A stretch of DNA of 64,000 nt from Leptotrichia sp. HSP-536 (GCF_041199985.1 NZ_CP165647.1:620001-684000), one strand, 5' to 3'; shown: positions 1 through 10,032, numbered from the stretch's first letter. Notes: generated from the sequence alone by a model not told the origin. Translations and numbers: made by a program.

Positions 1-3000
1 GTTCCGTAGTTTACAGCTTTAGATCTTGTACCAGTTGCAAACATTCCGATACCTTCATCTTGTGATACTGTTATTGTACCTCTATTTACAACATACCCTT
101 CATCTTCAAATCTTACAAATTTTCCTTCATCATTGTAAACGTTACGTCCTGCCGCCATACCTGCTGAATATTTTTGATTTGCAGTGTCTGACATTGATGT
201 AATAATTGTTCCATAGTTTGTTGATGCAACATTAGGATTTGTTGAAACAATACCTACGTTTCCGTATCCTAAATTAGCACTTGAACTTCCGTTTACAGTC
301 AATAAGTTATTTTGAGATCTCAAGTCGATTGTTCCAAAGTTGTCAACGCTTCCTGCTGTGTAGTAAGCAGTGTTATAGTCACCATTCATTGTCACGTTTG
401 CAAATGAAGTGGCTTTAGAGTTTTTATCAGCTGAATAGTAATATACAGCATTTCCTTGTTCATCAACTTCTTCAGGTACTTTAGGAGTACTTGGCGCTGT
501 TGAAATAACAAGTCCACCTGCATTTTTATTAGCTGCCAATACAATTGTTGGAGCGTTAGTTGGTGTTAAACTTGAAACTTTTCCACTTGCATCAAGAGTA
601 TAGTTTCCATCTCCAATTTTAACAGTTGTTCCATTAGTTCCACCTGCCTCAGCATTTGTGTTTTTAGCTAATACAATTCCGTATGAGTATCTGTCAATAT
701 CCATATCAGCACTTACTTCTACATTTCTGCTTCCACCGCTTAACAATGAGTTATCTCCAATATAAACCCCATAAGCTGCATCTGTTGTTCTTCCCGGAAG
801 TAATTCTGAAGCTTGTGAATAAGTAGATTGTCTATTAATTGGATATTTTGATGGATTTGTTGTGATAGCCTTTCCTGTTGTAGTTTGAACATGTCCTAAA
901 ACAGTATCGTTACCTACTAGCAGTTTAGTTCCTTTCTGAACTTTAACTGTTCCATCTCCTGAATAAATACCATAGCTGTTACTGTTTACAGTTATTGTAC
1001 TTGTAGTATGATCAGCTTTTTCACCAGTTATGATGTTATATCCGTAAATTCCGAAACCACCAATATTTTTTCTTGAAGTAGTTCCTACTTTAATATCTCC
1101 ATAGTTTTCAATCCAAGTATTTGAAGCTGTATCATGATCATTTGCCAAGATACCTGCATTTACTTTCTTAAGATCAGCTTTTTCAACACTTGAAGCATCT
1201 ACATTTAATGAATCATTTAATTCAATATTTCCGTAGTTTACAAGTCTTCCTTTATTAACTACCGCACCATAAGCTCTTACGTTAGTCTTGGAAGTATCTT
1301 CCTTAATATCTCCATAGTTATATACGCTATCATTAGCATCAGTATTTACCAGCATTCCAGCAATACCTCTTGTAGTACCTTTACCTGCTGTAATTGTTCC
1401 TGGCGATGTTTGAGTTTTTTCTGTAGTCAATGTCAAGCTTGTATCGTTATTGTTGTTAAATTTAATATCCAAGTAGTTTTTAGCATCTGTAGATACACCT
1501 GACATAGTAGAACCGAAAATCATTCCAAATCCTTTTTTATCATTATAACCTTTATAGTTATAATTCAATGTTTTTGGAGTAGCTAAACGATCGCTTTCTG
1601 ATGAAATATTTGAATCATCAGTTACCCAGATTCCTGCTCCCTCGCTTCCTGTGTCAACTGTAAGCCCTGTAGAGTCAGTTTTAAACTTAATGTCTGAACT
1701 TTCACCATAAATACCTATACCATTTTGATAAGTTAAAATGTCAGCAGTAGCACCAATTCCATTGTTCTTAGTGTTCAATGTAATGATTCCACCTCTATTG
1801 GCAGCAATTGTATCTTTATTTTTTTCAACTAATGCAATACCTACACCATGTAAATTTTTATTTTCTTTTGTAGTTGTAGTTCCACCTGCAACACCTGCTC
1901 CGTAATTTACTTTAATTGCATCCGCTGAAGCTGCATTTTGGTTATCATAAGAAATTGTTACGTTTGATTTTTGTGCATGTTCGTCATTTTTTGCAACAGC
2001 TCCACTTTGGTTAACATTTTCTGCATAAATACCAACTGCCAATTCTCCATCTACTTCAACTATACCATCTTTATTTTCGATAGTTACTTTATTGTTTCCG
2101 TATCTCTTTCCGCCATAAGTTGAATGTTCTGTAACATTATTAGTAGAAATTCCTACAATACCGTAGTTTTTGCCTGTTGGTGCAGTTTCTGCTCCAGTAG
2201 TTCTTACTACTAAACTTTTAGTAGAAGTTAGACTTGTATTTGCAATTGTATTTTGTCCAGATGGATCATATTTACCAGTTACAAAAATCTTACCTTCGTT
2301 ATTTTTCAAGATACTGTCATCAGTTCCTGCGATACCAAATCCGTGATCTACAACAACTTTGGCAGTAGAACCTTTATTTTCAATTGTTCCGTATGCCACG
2401 TTGATACCTGTAATAGGATTAACAGAAGTTCCTCCCCAAACACTTACGATACCTTCATTAGTATATCCTGATTGTGTGTTATCAGTTTTTACCCAAGCTG
2501 AATTATCATCATTTAGTTTATCCCAACGATACAATGAGTTAGCCATATTTAGACCTTGTCCAGCTAATAAAGATTTTCCATTTAATGTTCCTATATCCCC
2601 ATAAATTTTAGCGGCACTTGTAATGTTTACTTTTGTACTTTCCATTTTGATATTATTAAATGGATCTACAGCTGTATCATTCATAGTTGTTGCATTCTTT
2701 TCAGATTTTACACCACTTACAGGATTTGAAATTGCATAGTTTTCCAATTCTATATTAGCATCTGATACTTCCAATGTACTGTTAATTATAGAGCTGCTAA
2801 ATTTAGTTACTGTTGATGTACTTTCTTTATTTGAAGTACCACCATTATTTATTGCCGCCATTCCAGCATATGTAGCAATGCTAGGTAAATAAGTCCCTGC
2901 TGTCTTATCTTTATCACTATTCCATTTAAGCGTATTTTCAGCCTGATTGATTAATCCTAAGTCAATATCTCCACCTTTAACAAGATTTAAAGTAACATTT

Positions 3001-6000
3001 GACATACCTCTGTATCTTGCTCTATCCCAAGCTGTACCATTTGCTGCCGTACGTTGTTTCTCTTTGTAGTAATCAGAATATGAATTATTCCAATAATCGT
3101 TTATTGAATCTGGTCTATGCTGATATTCATTACCAGTCAAGAAATATCCATCATACATATCTATTTTAGTAGCATTGTTAAATGTAATTCCTGCATCATC
3201 TGTTCCAGAAGTACGTTTTACATAGAATACTTGGACATTAGTATGGTCATTAGAAATAGAAGATGATATATTTCTACCTCCTCTTGATTCAGCAGTTGAT
3301 GTAATTCCTGCACCATCTCCTGATGCTCCTGTCGAAACACTGGCTGGTGCATTATTTTGATGAATAATTTCTCCAGCAAATTCAACATATCCACCATTTT
3401 CTGCATAAAGTGCTCCATTTGTACCTGTAACTACTGTAGCTGCTGCACCAGAGCCTGATGAATCAAATATAACATTTGAACCTTTTCCAGAAGCATAAGC
3501 GCCTAATCCATAAATTAGAGACTTTGCAGTATCAGCCGCTGCGGTATCTGATCCTTCTTTAGTACTACCATTAGCTGTTGTGCCCTTTATAATTACATTT
3601 CCATTATTTAGAGCATAACCACCGATATTGCTGTAAGCATGACTTTCATCGCCTAAAATTCTTCCAGTAGCTGTATTTGCACTGAATAACATATTATCAG
3701 CAGCTGTTATCCCTTTTTTGATTTCAACTATAGAACCATAATTAGTTGTTTGTCCTGTAGTACCTTTCATTGTAGTATAAGTTCCACTATTTGAAATTGC
3801 GGATCCGTTAGCTGCTGTATTTTGTCCAGAAGCATAGGCGATTATAGAATTATATCCACCTGCCCTAGTAGTTTCTTCTACGGTTACTTTACCACCATCA
3901 TTTGCATAATAGGCTGTTCCTGTTTTTGAAACCATGTCGACAGGATTTTTAACTATAATTTCTGTAGGTGAAGTATTTGTTCCTGCAGGGAAGTTAAGTC
4001 CAAATTTATGTGTACTGTTATCCCATACTCCTTTTGAATAAAACATTGTTGTATTATTAGAAATAGCATGATAAGGAACTGCATATCCCCATACATTCTT
4101 AGAATTTACAGTATCATAGTATCCACCATCAGAAATAGTATTCGTAATCAATGCTCCGTTTGCAGTTGTATTAGTATTTGCAACTGTCATTTTAGTTCCA
4201 TTTGTGGCATAAGCAAGCACTGTATTAGTTGCCTTAGGTCCAGCTGCTATATTAAGATTTGTAATTCTTAAATCTTCAAGAACCGTATTACGAGCAGCAA
4301 CACTGTTATCACCTATAATTCCCCATGTATTAAGCCCTTTTCTTTGTCCTGAAGCAGCGTAAATCCCTACGTTTCCATCAGAAGCATAATTATTACCAAT
4401 AATTCCTTGAAACTCTAATTCGTCAGAAGAGGAAGTTCCAAAAAAACCAACAACTCCATTACCAGTAGAATTTTTATCACTGTCAAAATAACCGCCAGTT
4501 CCTTGTTTAAAGAATGCAACTGTGTTGTTATTACCATCTACTTCAATATGTTTTAAATTAACTTTTCCTGTTTTTACATATCCTTGATTGGCAAATATTA
4601 CATTATTGTTATAACCTTGAGTTGTATCCCCAATTATTATACGTCCAAATCCAGAAGCACTATTTATATTTATGGGATTGTTAGCACTGTCAATAATAAG
4701 TTCATTAGCATAATTTCGGTTATTATATCCAACATTATGATTTCCTTTTATTGTCATATCTAATCCGGCTTTGCTATCTTTAGTTAATTTTACTTTTTTA
4801 TTAGCATCTGTTCCACCATTCATATATCCGCCACTTATATTTACTCCTGTATTGCTATCACCTGTTAACGTCATATGTACTGGAGCTAAGGAAGTACTAT
4901 CTCCTAAAAATTGAATTTCTTTAGCTTGTAATCCATTGTTATCAACATCTATTCCTATACTTGCATTAGATACATTGAAATAAGAAGATGGACTTATTTT
5001 TATTTGAGTTGCATCTGACATAAGAATACCAGCCGAAGAACTTCCTCCACTTACAGTAAATCTTGAACCTGATATAGTTTCAGCAGCTGAGCCACCATCG
5101 TATGTAATACCTGTAGAACCTGCTCCGCTTACAGTAAATGTTGAACCTGACACAGCTGTATCCTTACTTGTATCTTTATATACACCATTACTATTAGTTC
5201 CTGATACATTAAAGGTACTATTTGTAACTTTTTGTAAATCTCCATGACCTCCTTTAACATAAATACCATTATTGCTACTTCCTGCGACATTAAACGTAGT
5301 ACCGTTAACATCTGTTACTGTTGAACCACTTGTTGCTGTTGAACCACTATCGATATAGATACCTTGCCCTCCATTAACATTAAATGTTCCACCTGTAGTA
5401 GATCCTGTAGCTTTATTACTTAATAAAAGTCCATTCCCTTCATTATTTACATTAAAAGTTGCATATCTAACATCTGCATCTCCACCATTCATAAAAATAC
5501 CATTGTTATTTTGACTGCTAGAATCATAATAATATGCATTGTTATTGTTATTTGTACTTAAATTAAAAGTAACTCCTCCCTCAGTCGCTCCATTAGGATT
5601 TACTTTTACAGTACCACCATTCGAATAGATACCATTATTATTTTTACCATTTACGTAAAAATAAGTTCCAGTTTTACGAGTTGTAGCTCCCATTTGAATT
5701 CCTTCATCAGTTATGTATCCATGTTCAGCATATCCTTTAATAGTTTTTAATAATGTTCCATCGGGAGCATAAATTTTGTTTCCCATATTATCTAAACCTT
5801 TACCATTATCCCAAGTTCCATCTGTAAATACCGTTCTAATGTTTTTATAATCTCTAGCCCCACCTTCAACTACAACTTGTTTATTAGTTTCCACATAAAT
5901 TCCAGATGATTTAGTCGCACCATAATTACTTGTATCAGAAGAGGTACTTCCTACTCCAAAAGTACTTCTCCATATTTTGGCAGCATTTGTGGTATTAACT

Positions 6001-7226
6001 AATACAGAAGATTGGCTTCCTGAAGATGTTACAGTTATATCACCTTTCTTTCCATAAGTCCCACCTTCAAAAGTAAGGTCATTTCCTCCCCATCCTGTGT
6101 CATGATTTCCACCTGAAATAATTGGAAGTTCTTGACCATTTACTCTAGCATGATTGTATCCTGCCAAATTGTCATACCAGTTACCATTTTTTCCATTACC
6201 ATCAGTATGCCATTGATACCAATAAGGTCTAACTATATTCTCTGAATGTTTTACTCCATCAGTGTCAGCATATGTATGAGAAATATAACCCATAGAACGC
6301 ATATAAAAGTCACCACTTAAATCAACGATAGGCCCTCCAACATATTGTGAGGATCCAGTAGTAACTGTACCCATTCCTGTATTCCAAGTTTGTGAATTAT
6401 ATTGAGTTGGAGAATTATCTAGATTATTAGTATTTTTCCATGATCCTGCATTCAAATTAAAAGTACTTGCTGAATTTGATACCGTATTTCCTGTGTTTCC
6501 ATAAGCATTTGCATTATTAGCTGCATCATAGTTTAAATTAGTCGCAGTAGGAGTTGCTATACTTCTAGTATTGACTGCTACATTTATATTTTTACCATAC
6601 TGCCTAGCTGCCGGTGACACAACACTCGGATCAAATGTCGGAGCATTCGGTAAAGTCATCGCATTCATCTTAACCACTTCAGATGGCACATAAGCTTTAT
6701 AAACATTAGCTGGATTAATAGTCAGCGCATCTGGCTCCTTGTTTCTTTTTATATGGAGATTAGTAGCTCCGTATTCATGTTTATTTGTATCAAATACATA
6801 TTTAGTTAAGTCATTGGTTCTAGAATAATACTGTAAATTTTTACCGCCACGACCTTTGTAAGTTGTTAGCCAATCATTGTTTTGATAACCTGTTCCAAAC
6901 TGGAATGAAGCCCATGGACTTTTTACAACTTGGTCACCCTGCTTTAGCAGTTGTGCTAATTCAGTATTTGCTCCTTTAAGGGATTTTTCATTTTCTTTTT
7001 TAGCACGCAAGAATGTCTGTCTGAGATCCGTTATAGCTTCATAAGTCTCTGCAGAAACTTCCTGTTGTTCTCCAGCCGCATCAGCATAGATAGATTTTGG
7101 TGCGAATGTTGTTAAAAGACCTGTTACAAGGAATGTAATCAATAGGCTATCAGAATAGTGCACATCTTTACATCTTTTTACAAACGATCTTAGGTCTTTA
7201 GCGATCTGTCGTAAATTATTACTCAT
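1..7226 (-). CDS. Giant autotransporter adhesin, 5' part (C-terminus outside window)
   Basis: The minus-strand frame is open from the ATG at 7226 to the window edge, about 2,408 codons, so the protein is very large and its C-terminal barrel lies off-window. The start has a strong AAGGAGG site 5-10 nt upstream. Residues 1-50 form a long, basic signal region (MSNNLRQIAKDLRSFVKR, then a hydrophobic stretch, then a YADA-like cleavage site) typical of the autotransporter-associated N-terminal domain common in Leptotrichia. The rest is a passenger rich in Asn, Gly, Ser and Thr, with many short NxGxI / GSTFNVxG / NYGTI-type rungs, as expected for a right-handed beta-helix. Cysteines are almost absent after the signal region. 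The likely role is surface adhesion or aggregation. The frame is continuous throughout as far as I read it. Specific ligand unknown. Confidence 0.9.
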   Translation of the reverse strand, partial: MSNNLRQIAKDLRSFVKRCKDVHYSDSLLITFLVTGLLTTFAPKSIYADAAGEQQEVSAETYEAITDLRQTFLRAKKENEKSLKGANTELAQLLKQGDQVVKSPWASFQFGTGYQNNDWLTTYKGRGGKNLQYYSRTNDLTKYVFDTNKHEYGATNLHIKRNKEPDALTINPANVYKAYVPSEVVKMNAMTLPNAPTFDPSVVSPAARQYGKNINVAVNTRSIATPTATNLNYDAANNANAYGNTGNTVSNSASTFNLNAGSWKNTNNLDNSPTQYNSQTWNTGMGTVTTGSSQYVGGPIVDLSGDFYMRSMGYISHTYADTDGVKHSENIVRPYWYQWHTDGNGKNGNWYDNLAGYNHARVNGQELPIISGGNHDTGWGGNDLTFEGGTYGKKGDITVTSSGSQSSVLVNTTNAAKIWRSTFGVGSTSSDTSNYGATKSSGIYVETNKQVVVEGGARDYKNIRTVFTDGTWDNGKGLDNMGNKIYAPDGTLLKTIKGYAEHGYITDEGIQMGATTRKTGTYFYVNGKNNNGIYSNGGTVKVNPNGATEGGVTFNLSTNNNNNAYYYDSSSQNNNGIFMNGGDADVRYATFNVNNEGNGLLLSNKATGSTTGGTFNVNGGQGIYIDSGSTATSGSTVTDVNGTTFNVAGSSNNGIYVKGGHGDLQKVTNSTFNVSGTNSNGVYKDTSKDTAVSGSTFTVSGAGSTGITYDGGSAAETISGSRFTVSGGSSSAGILMSDATQIKISPSSYFNVSNASIGIDVDNNGLQAKEIQFLGDSTSLAPVHMTLTGDSNTGVNISGGYMNGGTDANKKVKLTKDSKAGLDMTIKGNHNVGYNNRNYANELIIDSANNPININSASGFGRIIIGDTTQGYNNNVIFANQGYVKTGKVNLKHIEVDGNNNTVAFFKQGTGGYFDSDKNSTGNGVVGFFGTSSSDELEFQGIIGNNYASDGNVGIYAASGQRKGLNTWGIIGDNSVAARNTVLEDLRITNLNIAAGPKATNTVLAYATNGTKMTVANTNTTANGALITNTISDGGYYDTVNSKNVWGYAVPYHAISNNTTMFYSKGVWDNSTHKFGLNFPAGTNTSPTEIIVKNPVDMVSKTGTAYYANDGGKVTVEETTRAGGYNSIIAYASGQNTAANGSAISNSGTYTTMKGTTGQTTNYGSIVEIKKGITAADNMLFSANTATGRILGDESHAYSNIGGYALNNGNVIIKGTTANGSTKEGSDTAAADTAKSLIYGLGAYASGKGSNVIFDSSGSGAAATVVTGTNGALYAENGGYVEFAGEIIHQNNAPASVSTGASGDGAGITSTAESRGGRNISSSISNDHTNVQVFYVKRTSGTDDAGITFNNATKIDMYDGYFLTGNEYQHRPDSINDYWNNSYSDYYKEKQRTAANGTAWDRARYRGMSNVTLNLVKGGDIDLGLINQAENTLKWNSDKDKTAGTYLPSIATYAGMAAINNGGTSNKESTSTVTKFSSSIINSTLEVSDANIELENYAISNPVSGVKSEKNATTMNDTAVDPFNNIKMESTKVNITSAAKIYGDIGTLNGKSLLAGQGLNMANSLYRWDKLNDDNSAWVKTDNTQSGYTNEGIVSVWGGTSVNPITGINVAYGTIENKGSTAKVVVDHGFGIAGTDDSILKNNEGKIFVTGKYDPSGQNTIANTSLTSTKSLVVRTTGAETAPTGKNYGIVGISTNNVTEHSTYGGKRYGNNKVTIENKDGIVEVDGELAVGIYAENVNQSGAVAKNDEHAQKSNVTISYDNQNAASADAIKVNYGAGVAGGTTTTKENKNLHGVGIALVEKNKDTIAANRGGIITLNTKNNGIGATADILTYQNGIGIYGESSDIKFKTDSTGLTVDTGSEGAGIWVTDDSNISSESDRLATPKTLNYNYKGYNDKKGFGMIFGSTMSGVSTDAKNYLDIKFNNNNDTSLTLTTEKTQTSPGTITAGKGTTRGIAGMLVNTDANDSVYNYGDIKEDTSKTNVRAYGAVVNKGRLVNYGNIELNDSLNVDASSVEKADLKKVNAGILANDHDTASNTWIENYGDIKVGTTSRKNIGGFGIYGYNIITGEKADHTTSTITVNSNSYGIYSGDGTVKVQKGTKLLVGNDTVLGHVQTTTGKAITTNPSKYPINRQSTYSQASELLPGRTTDAAYGVYIGDNSLLSGGSRNVEVSADMDIDRYSYGIVLAKNTNAEAGGTNGTTVKIGDGNYTLDASGKVSSLTPTNAPTIVLAANKNAGGLVISTAPSTPKVPEEVDEQGNAVYYYSADKNSKATSFANVTMNGDYNTAYYTAGSVDNFGTIDLRSQNNLLTVNGSSSANLGYGNVGIVSTNPNVASTNYGTIITSMSDTANQKYSAGMAAGRNVYNDEGKFVRFEDEGYVVNRGTITVSQDEGIGMFATGTRSKAVNYG

Positions 7227-7726
7227 ATCTTCCTCCTTAAAATTAGAAAATAGCCACAAGACTATTAACAGTTTGAAAACGTTTCATTTAATCTGTCAGA
7301 TGGACACCCGAAAGATCAGTCTTAAATTTAACAAAGGAATTTAAAATTGCGATTATTTTCAAGGAATTTAATTTTTAATTTTCAAATTGCAAAATATTCA
7401 AAACTGTCTGAAAGCTCTTTATTCATTTTTCTTAAAGAATGCCTGTAAGTGATGGTTATGATTCGTGATTTTTTGTTTAAATTAAGTGATTGATAGTGAT
7501 TTCAACAATTTAATCTTTTTCATAACAATTTTATAAAATGACGAATGAAACTTGCCCAAAAACGGCATTCAATTCGTGTTTTGACATTCCAGAAGTTTTC
7601 TTAATGCTTTGCGTTCAAATAAGAAATTTGTCTCATATTTATTAAGAATAAAGCTTTGTTCTCATCTTAGAATTTCCAGCATCAGTCCAAAAATCACTTT
7701 TTTTTAATAAAAAACAACATAATATG

Positions 7727-7781
7727 ATACTTCTTATAAGCAATGGCTTATAATGACGTTATATTATGTTAATTAGACCTG
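7727..7781. repeat. Nested inverted repeat in the autotransporter leader
   Basis: An outer pair of arms (AACATAATAT and ATATTATGTT) encloses an inner perfect 8-bp pair (TTATAAGC, loop AATG, GCTTATAA), separated by internal loops of about 7-8 nt. In RNA this would form a two-tier stem-loop. No U-tract follows it on the minus strand, so it does not look like a simple terminator. Coordinates are approximate to a few bases. Confidence 0.5.
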
Positions 7782-7825
7782 ATTTACCAAATTTTAATAA
7801 TGAGAAAATAGTTTTATTGTTTATA

Positions 7826-7847
7826 GATATGAGAAATTTCTCATATC
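7826..7847. promoter_or_regulatory. Perfect 22-bp palindrome, possible operator
   Basis: The two 11-base arms, GATATGAGAAA and TTTCTCATATC, are exact reverse complements with no spacer. A perfect palindrome of this length is typical of a site for a dimeric regulator, but it could also fold as a cruciform or RNA hairpin. It lies inside the autotransporter leader, about 600 bp before the start codon. No regulator is identified. Confidence 0.45.
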
Positions 7848-8021
7848 ATATTTTGTATCACAATTTACGTAATTTTCAAATTATGTTTCCTTTTATAACC
7901 TAAATTTTAAATTGTAACGGATAAAATAGCTTAACTTTATATAATTTATTTAATTTTCAGATTTTTATTTTTAATATTATAAATTTATCCGTTTCATTTA
8001 AAAGACAATTGAAACAATCTT

Positions 8022-8049
8022 AGTATACCCTATCAAAAAAAAATGTCAA
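8022..8049 (-). promoter_or_regulatory. Sigma-70-type promoter driving the autotransporter
   Basis: On the minus strand a perfect -35 TTGACA (8044-8049) is followed after 16 nt by TATACT (8022-8027). The next minus-strand gene is the autotransporter, 795 nt downstream. The insertion sequence ends about 30 bp upstream of the -35 box. Confidence 0.55.
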
Positions 8050-8053
8050 CCTT

Positions 8054-8077
8054 TTTTACATAAAAAATCTATTTTTT
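8054..8077. repeat. 24-bp direct repeat, left copy flanking the IS
   Basis: This sequence (TTTTACATAA, AAAATCTA, then a T-run) is repeated exactly at 9167-9190 on the other side of the insertion sequence. It abuts the IS left end to within one base. It may be a target duplication, although 24 bp is long for one. Confidence 0.7.
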
Positions 8078-8078
8078 T

Positions 8079-9166
8079 TGTATAGTTGTCAAACATTTGT
8101 TACAAAAACTTTAAAAATAAATAGAAAAGTTATCTTACTAATGTCTTAGCCTAATTGTTTGTCCTGTATTCTTTCAGCATTTCATTTGGACTTTTAAAAT
8201 TTAATACTTTTCTTGATATATTATTGTATCTGCTGCAATATCTTTTTACTGACCTTCTTAATTTTTCCAGACTTCTAAATCTTTTTCCTAAATAATAATT
8301 GCTGTCCAGCCTGTGGCTCCTTTCCACTTTCCCATTCTGCCACGGCGAATACGGTCTTGTTGTCATGTATTCTATCCCTAGTTCTTCCAGCTTTAGCTCA
8401 AATAGTGTCTTTTTGCCATTTTCCGCATTCGTAAACTCCCTGCCGTTATCACTTTGTATTTTTTCTATTTTAAAGCCCAGCTCCGCTTCAAGCGTTTCTA
8501 GAAATTTTGTCGTCTGGTATGTACTTTTTTCATCCACTATTCTTAATACCTCTTCCTTGTATACTCATCTATTGCCGTTATCTGATAGTAATTCTGGTCA
8601 TTCATTCCAAAACATATGCATTCTCTTGGAACATATTTTATGTCTATCTGAACCTTTTCGCCAGGATATGCAGCCTGCTTCACTTTTTTGTGCTTTTGTA
8701 AAGCCTTTTAGGCTTTTTGGGCTTATTATCCCTAATTTTTCTTATTATTTTGCACATAGTTCCATAAGAACGGCTGTATCCCAGTTTTCTAGCTTCGGTA
8801 TATACCTGTGCCAGTCCTTCATATGAAAATCTCCTGTATTTTTTCATAATTAAATCTATTTCTTCCTGAGTATGCTGATTTGGATGACTTTTAGGTCTTC
8901 TGCTTTTTGGCATCAGTGACTGCACTGTTCCGTCATATCTGTCACGCCATCTCTTAATCTGCTGTCTTGATGTCTTATATTTTAATGCCGCCTTTGAATT
9001 ATTGTTATATTTTATTGCATACTCAACTGCCCGTTGACGAACACGGTACTCTTCTGATATACTATTCATAGAAAGGTTTCTCCTTATGTAGTTTTGGTCG
9101 GCTTACATTATATCAGAAACCTTTCTTTTTTCTTCTTTTTTGTCACATATGTATTGTACCACGACA
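8079..9166 (-). mobile_element. Insertion sequence with DDE transposase (IS3/IS481-like), decayed
   Basis: An element of about 1,088 bp bounded by imperfect terminal inverted repeats. Reading inward from each end (from 8079 on plus, from 9166 on minus), 20 of the first 30 bases match, both beginning TGT and sharing ACAT-TGT-ACAAAAA. It carries one minus-strand transposase gene with two frame breaks. Exact 24-bp direct repeats lie just outside both ends. The IR beginning with TGT and the DDE architecture fit IS3 or IS481-type elements; I cannot decide the family without a search. Confidence 0.8.
8151..9069 (-). pseudogene. DDE transposase of the IS, two frame breaks
   Basis: Three consecutive minus-strand frames together encode about 306 residues. 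Residues 1-129 (9069-8683) hold a basic helix-turn-helix region with QQIKRWRDRYDG and end with a stop at 8680-8682. The second frame continues VKQAAYPGEKVQIDIKYVP (first catalytic Asp), and after a further break near 8549-8551 the third frame supplies QSDNGREF (second Asp) and YSPWQNGKVERSHR (Glu). All three catalytic positions of an rve/DDE fold are therefore present. The first break sits on A_AAA_AAG (8683-8689), which is either a programmed -1 slippage site or a one-base loss from an A-run. The second break has no slippery sequence and disrupts the gene unless it is a sequencing error. Confidence 0.85.
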
Positions 9167-9190
9167 TTTTACATAAAAAATCTATTTTTT
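9167..9190. repeat. 24-bp direct repeat, right copy flanking the IS
   Basis: Exact copy of 8054-8077, starting at the base after the IS right end. The region from here to about 9392 is AT-rich and I see no gene or clear signal in it. Confidence 0.7.
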
Positions 9191-9392
9191 CTCTGGTTTT
9201 TAATCAAAAATTAATTGTTATAGCTTAAATTTTCTTAGAAAATATCGTTATAGTCTATAATAAATCATTCAAATTTCTCAAAAATATTAAAAAAAGAAAA
9301 AATAATTCAATTTATTTTTGAATAAAAATTAATTTATAAAAACTTTTAAAAATTGTTATTCTAATTCTATTTTTGTAAAGTTTATATTTTCA

Positions 9393-9422
9393 ATAAAAAA
9401 AGACTGTCTTTCATGACAGCCT
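9393..9422 (-). terminator. Rho-independent terminator of the secreted-protein gene
   Basis: On the minus strand GGCTGTC, loop ATGAAA, GACAGTC (7-bp stem with one G-U) is followed by a run of seven to eight U. It lies about 20 bp after the stop of the gene at 9442-10017. Confidence 0.8.
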
Positions 9423-9441
9423 TCGTTATTGTCCTGCTTGC

Positions 9442-10017
9442 TTATTTCGCTACTTGCCACTTGTTATTCTTATCTTTTTTAAACTTAATCGTTGATGTGG
9501 CCAAGTTTATTTTCTTCGTATTTTTCAAATAGTCATATTGCAATGTTATATACTTGTCAATATCAATTTCCACTTCCCCTTTTGACTTGTCAACTTTTGT
9601 CACATATTTACTGGTATTATCCCCCAGATATTTGTTCAAGGCGGCTTCATCGTATCCTTTCACAAGAAATACAACTTCCCCTTTGCTTCCATTTTCATTT
9701 ACCTTGTAAACAGACACTTCAAACTGCTCCAGAAGCATCGTATTCGTATCCTCCCACTGCTTCTTCAATGTTGGATTGTTCAGCTTTTCTATATAGGCAT
9801 CCACATCAGGATTTATCGACTTTAGCATTTCCCTTGACCCAAAATTCGATATTTCCTGCAACGCCTTTGCATAATCCGATGCCGCAACATTCAAGGAATC
9901 ATACATTTTCACTTCCGATGTCTCGCTTTTACTCGGCTCTGCATTAGCAATCCCAGGCACTGCCATCAGATTCCCTAAGACCAACAGACTTACTAACATT
10001 CTTTTTAATTTTAACAT
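9442..10017 (-). CDS. Secreted protein of unknown function
   Basis: A 191-residue protein beginning with a clear Sec signal peptide: basic start (MLKLKR), hydrophobic core, and a likely cut after GIANA at residue 26. There is no lipobox cysteine. The mature part is charged, mostly alpha-helical in look to residue 100, followed by a segment with EVVFLVKGYDE and KFKKDKNNKWQVAK that resembles the beta-rich DUF5105-like or lipoprotein folds of Firmicutes and Fusobacteria, a weak resemblance only. It would act in the periplasm or outside the cell. It is the last gene of a minus-strand run behind the AcpH-like gene (15-nt gap) and is followed by a terminator. Confidence 0.75.
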   Translation of the reverse strand: MLKLKRMLVSLLVLGNLMAVPGIANAEPSKSETSEVKMYDSLNVAASDYAKALQEISNFGSREMLKSINPDVDAYIEKLNNPTLKKQWEDTNTMLLEQFEVSVYKVNENGSKGEVVFLVKGYDEAALNKYLGDNTSKYVTKVDKSKGEVEIDIDKYITLQYDYLKNTKKINLATSTIKFKKDKNNKWQVAK

Positions 10018-10032
10018 TTTTTCTTTGCCCTC

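Larger units (their letters stand above)
7227..8021 (-). other. Long untranslated leader of the autotransporter gene
   Basis: About 795 bases with no convincing gene on either strand lie between the autotransporter start codon and the promoter at 8022-8049. The stretch is very AT-rich. It contains a nested inverted repeat at 7727-7781 and a perfect 22-bp palindrome at 7826-7847, listed separately. If the promoter call is right, the mRNA has an unusually long 5' leader. Confidence 0.5.

Noticed and set aside
2253..2604. Plus-strand open frames of 60-80 codons inside the autotransporter region (also near 4068)
   Set aside because: They lie antisense to a continuous autotransporter frame, have no ribosome-binding sites and have compositions that mirror the opposite strand.
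1..7226. Repeated motifs in the autotransporter as a possible CRISPR array
   Set aside because: The repeats are degenerate coding rungs in one frame, not identical repeats with regular spacers.
8299..8826. Plus-strand frame of 175 codons across the insertion sequence
   Set aside because: It is antisense to the transposase, whose catalytic motifs are unmistakable on the minus strand.
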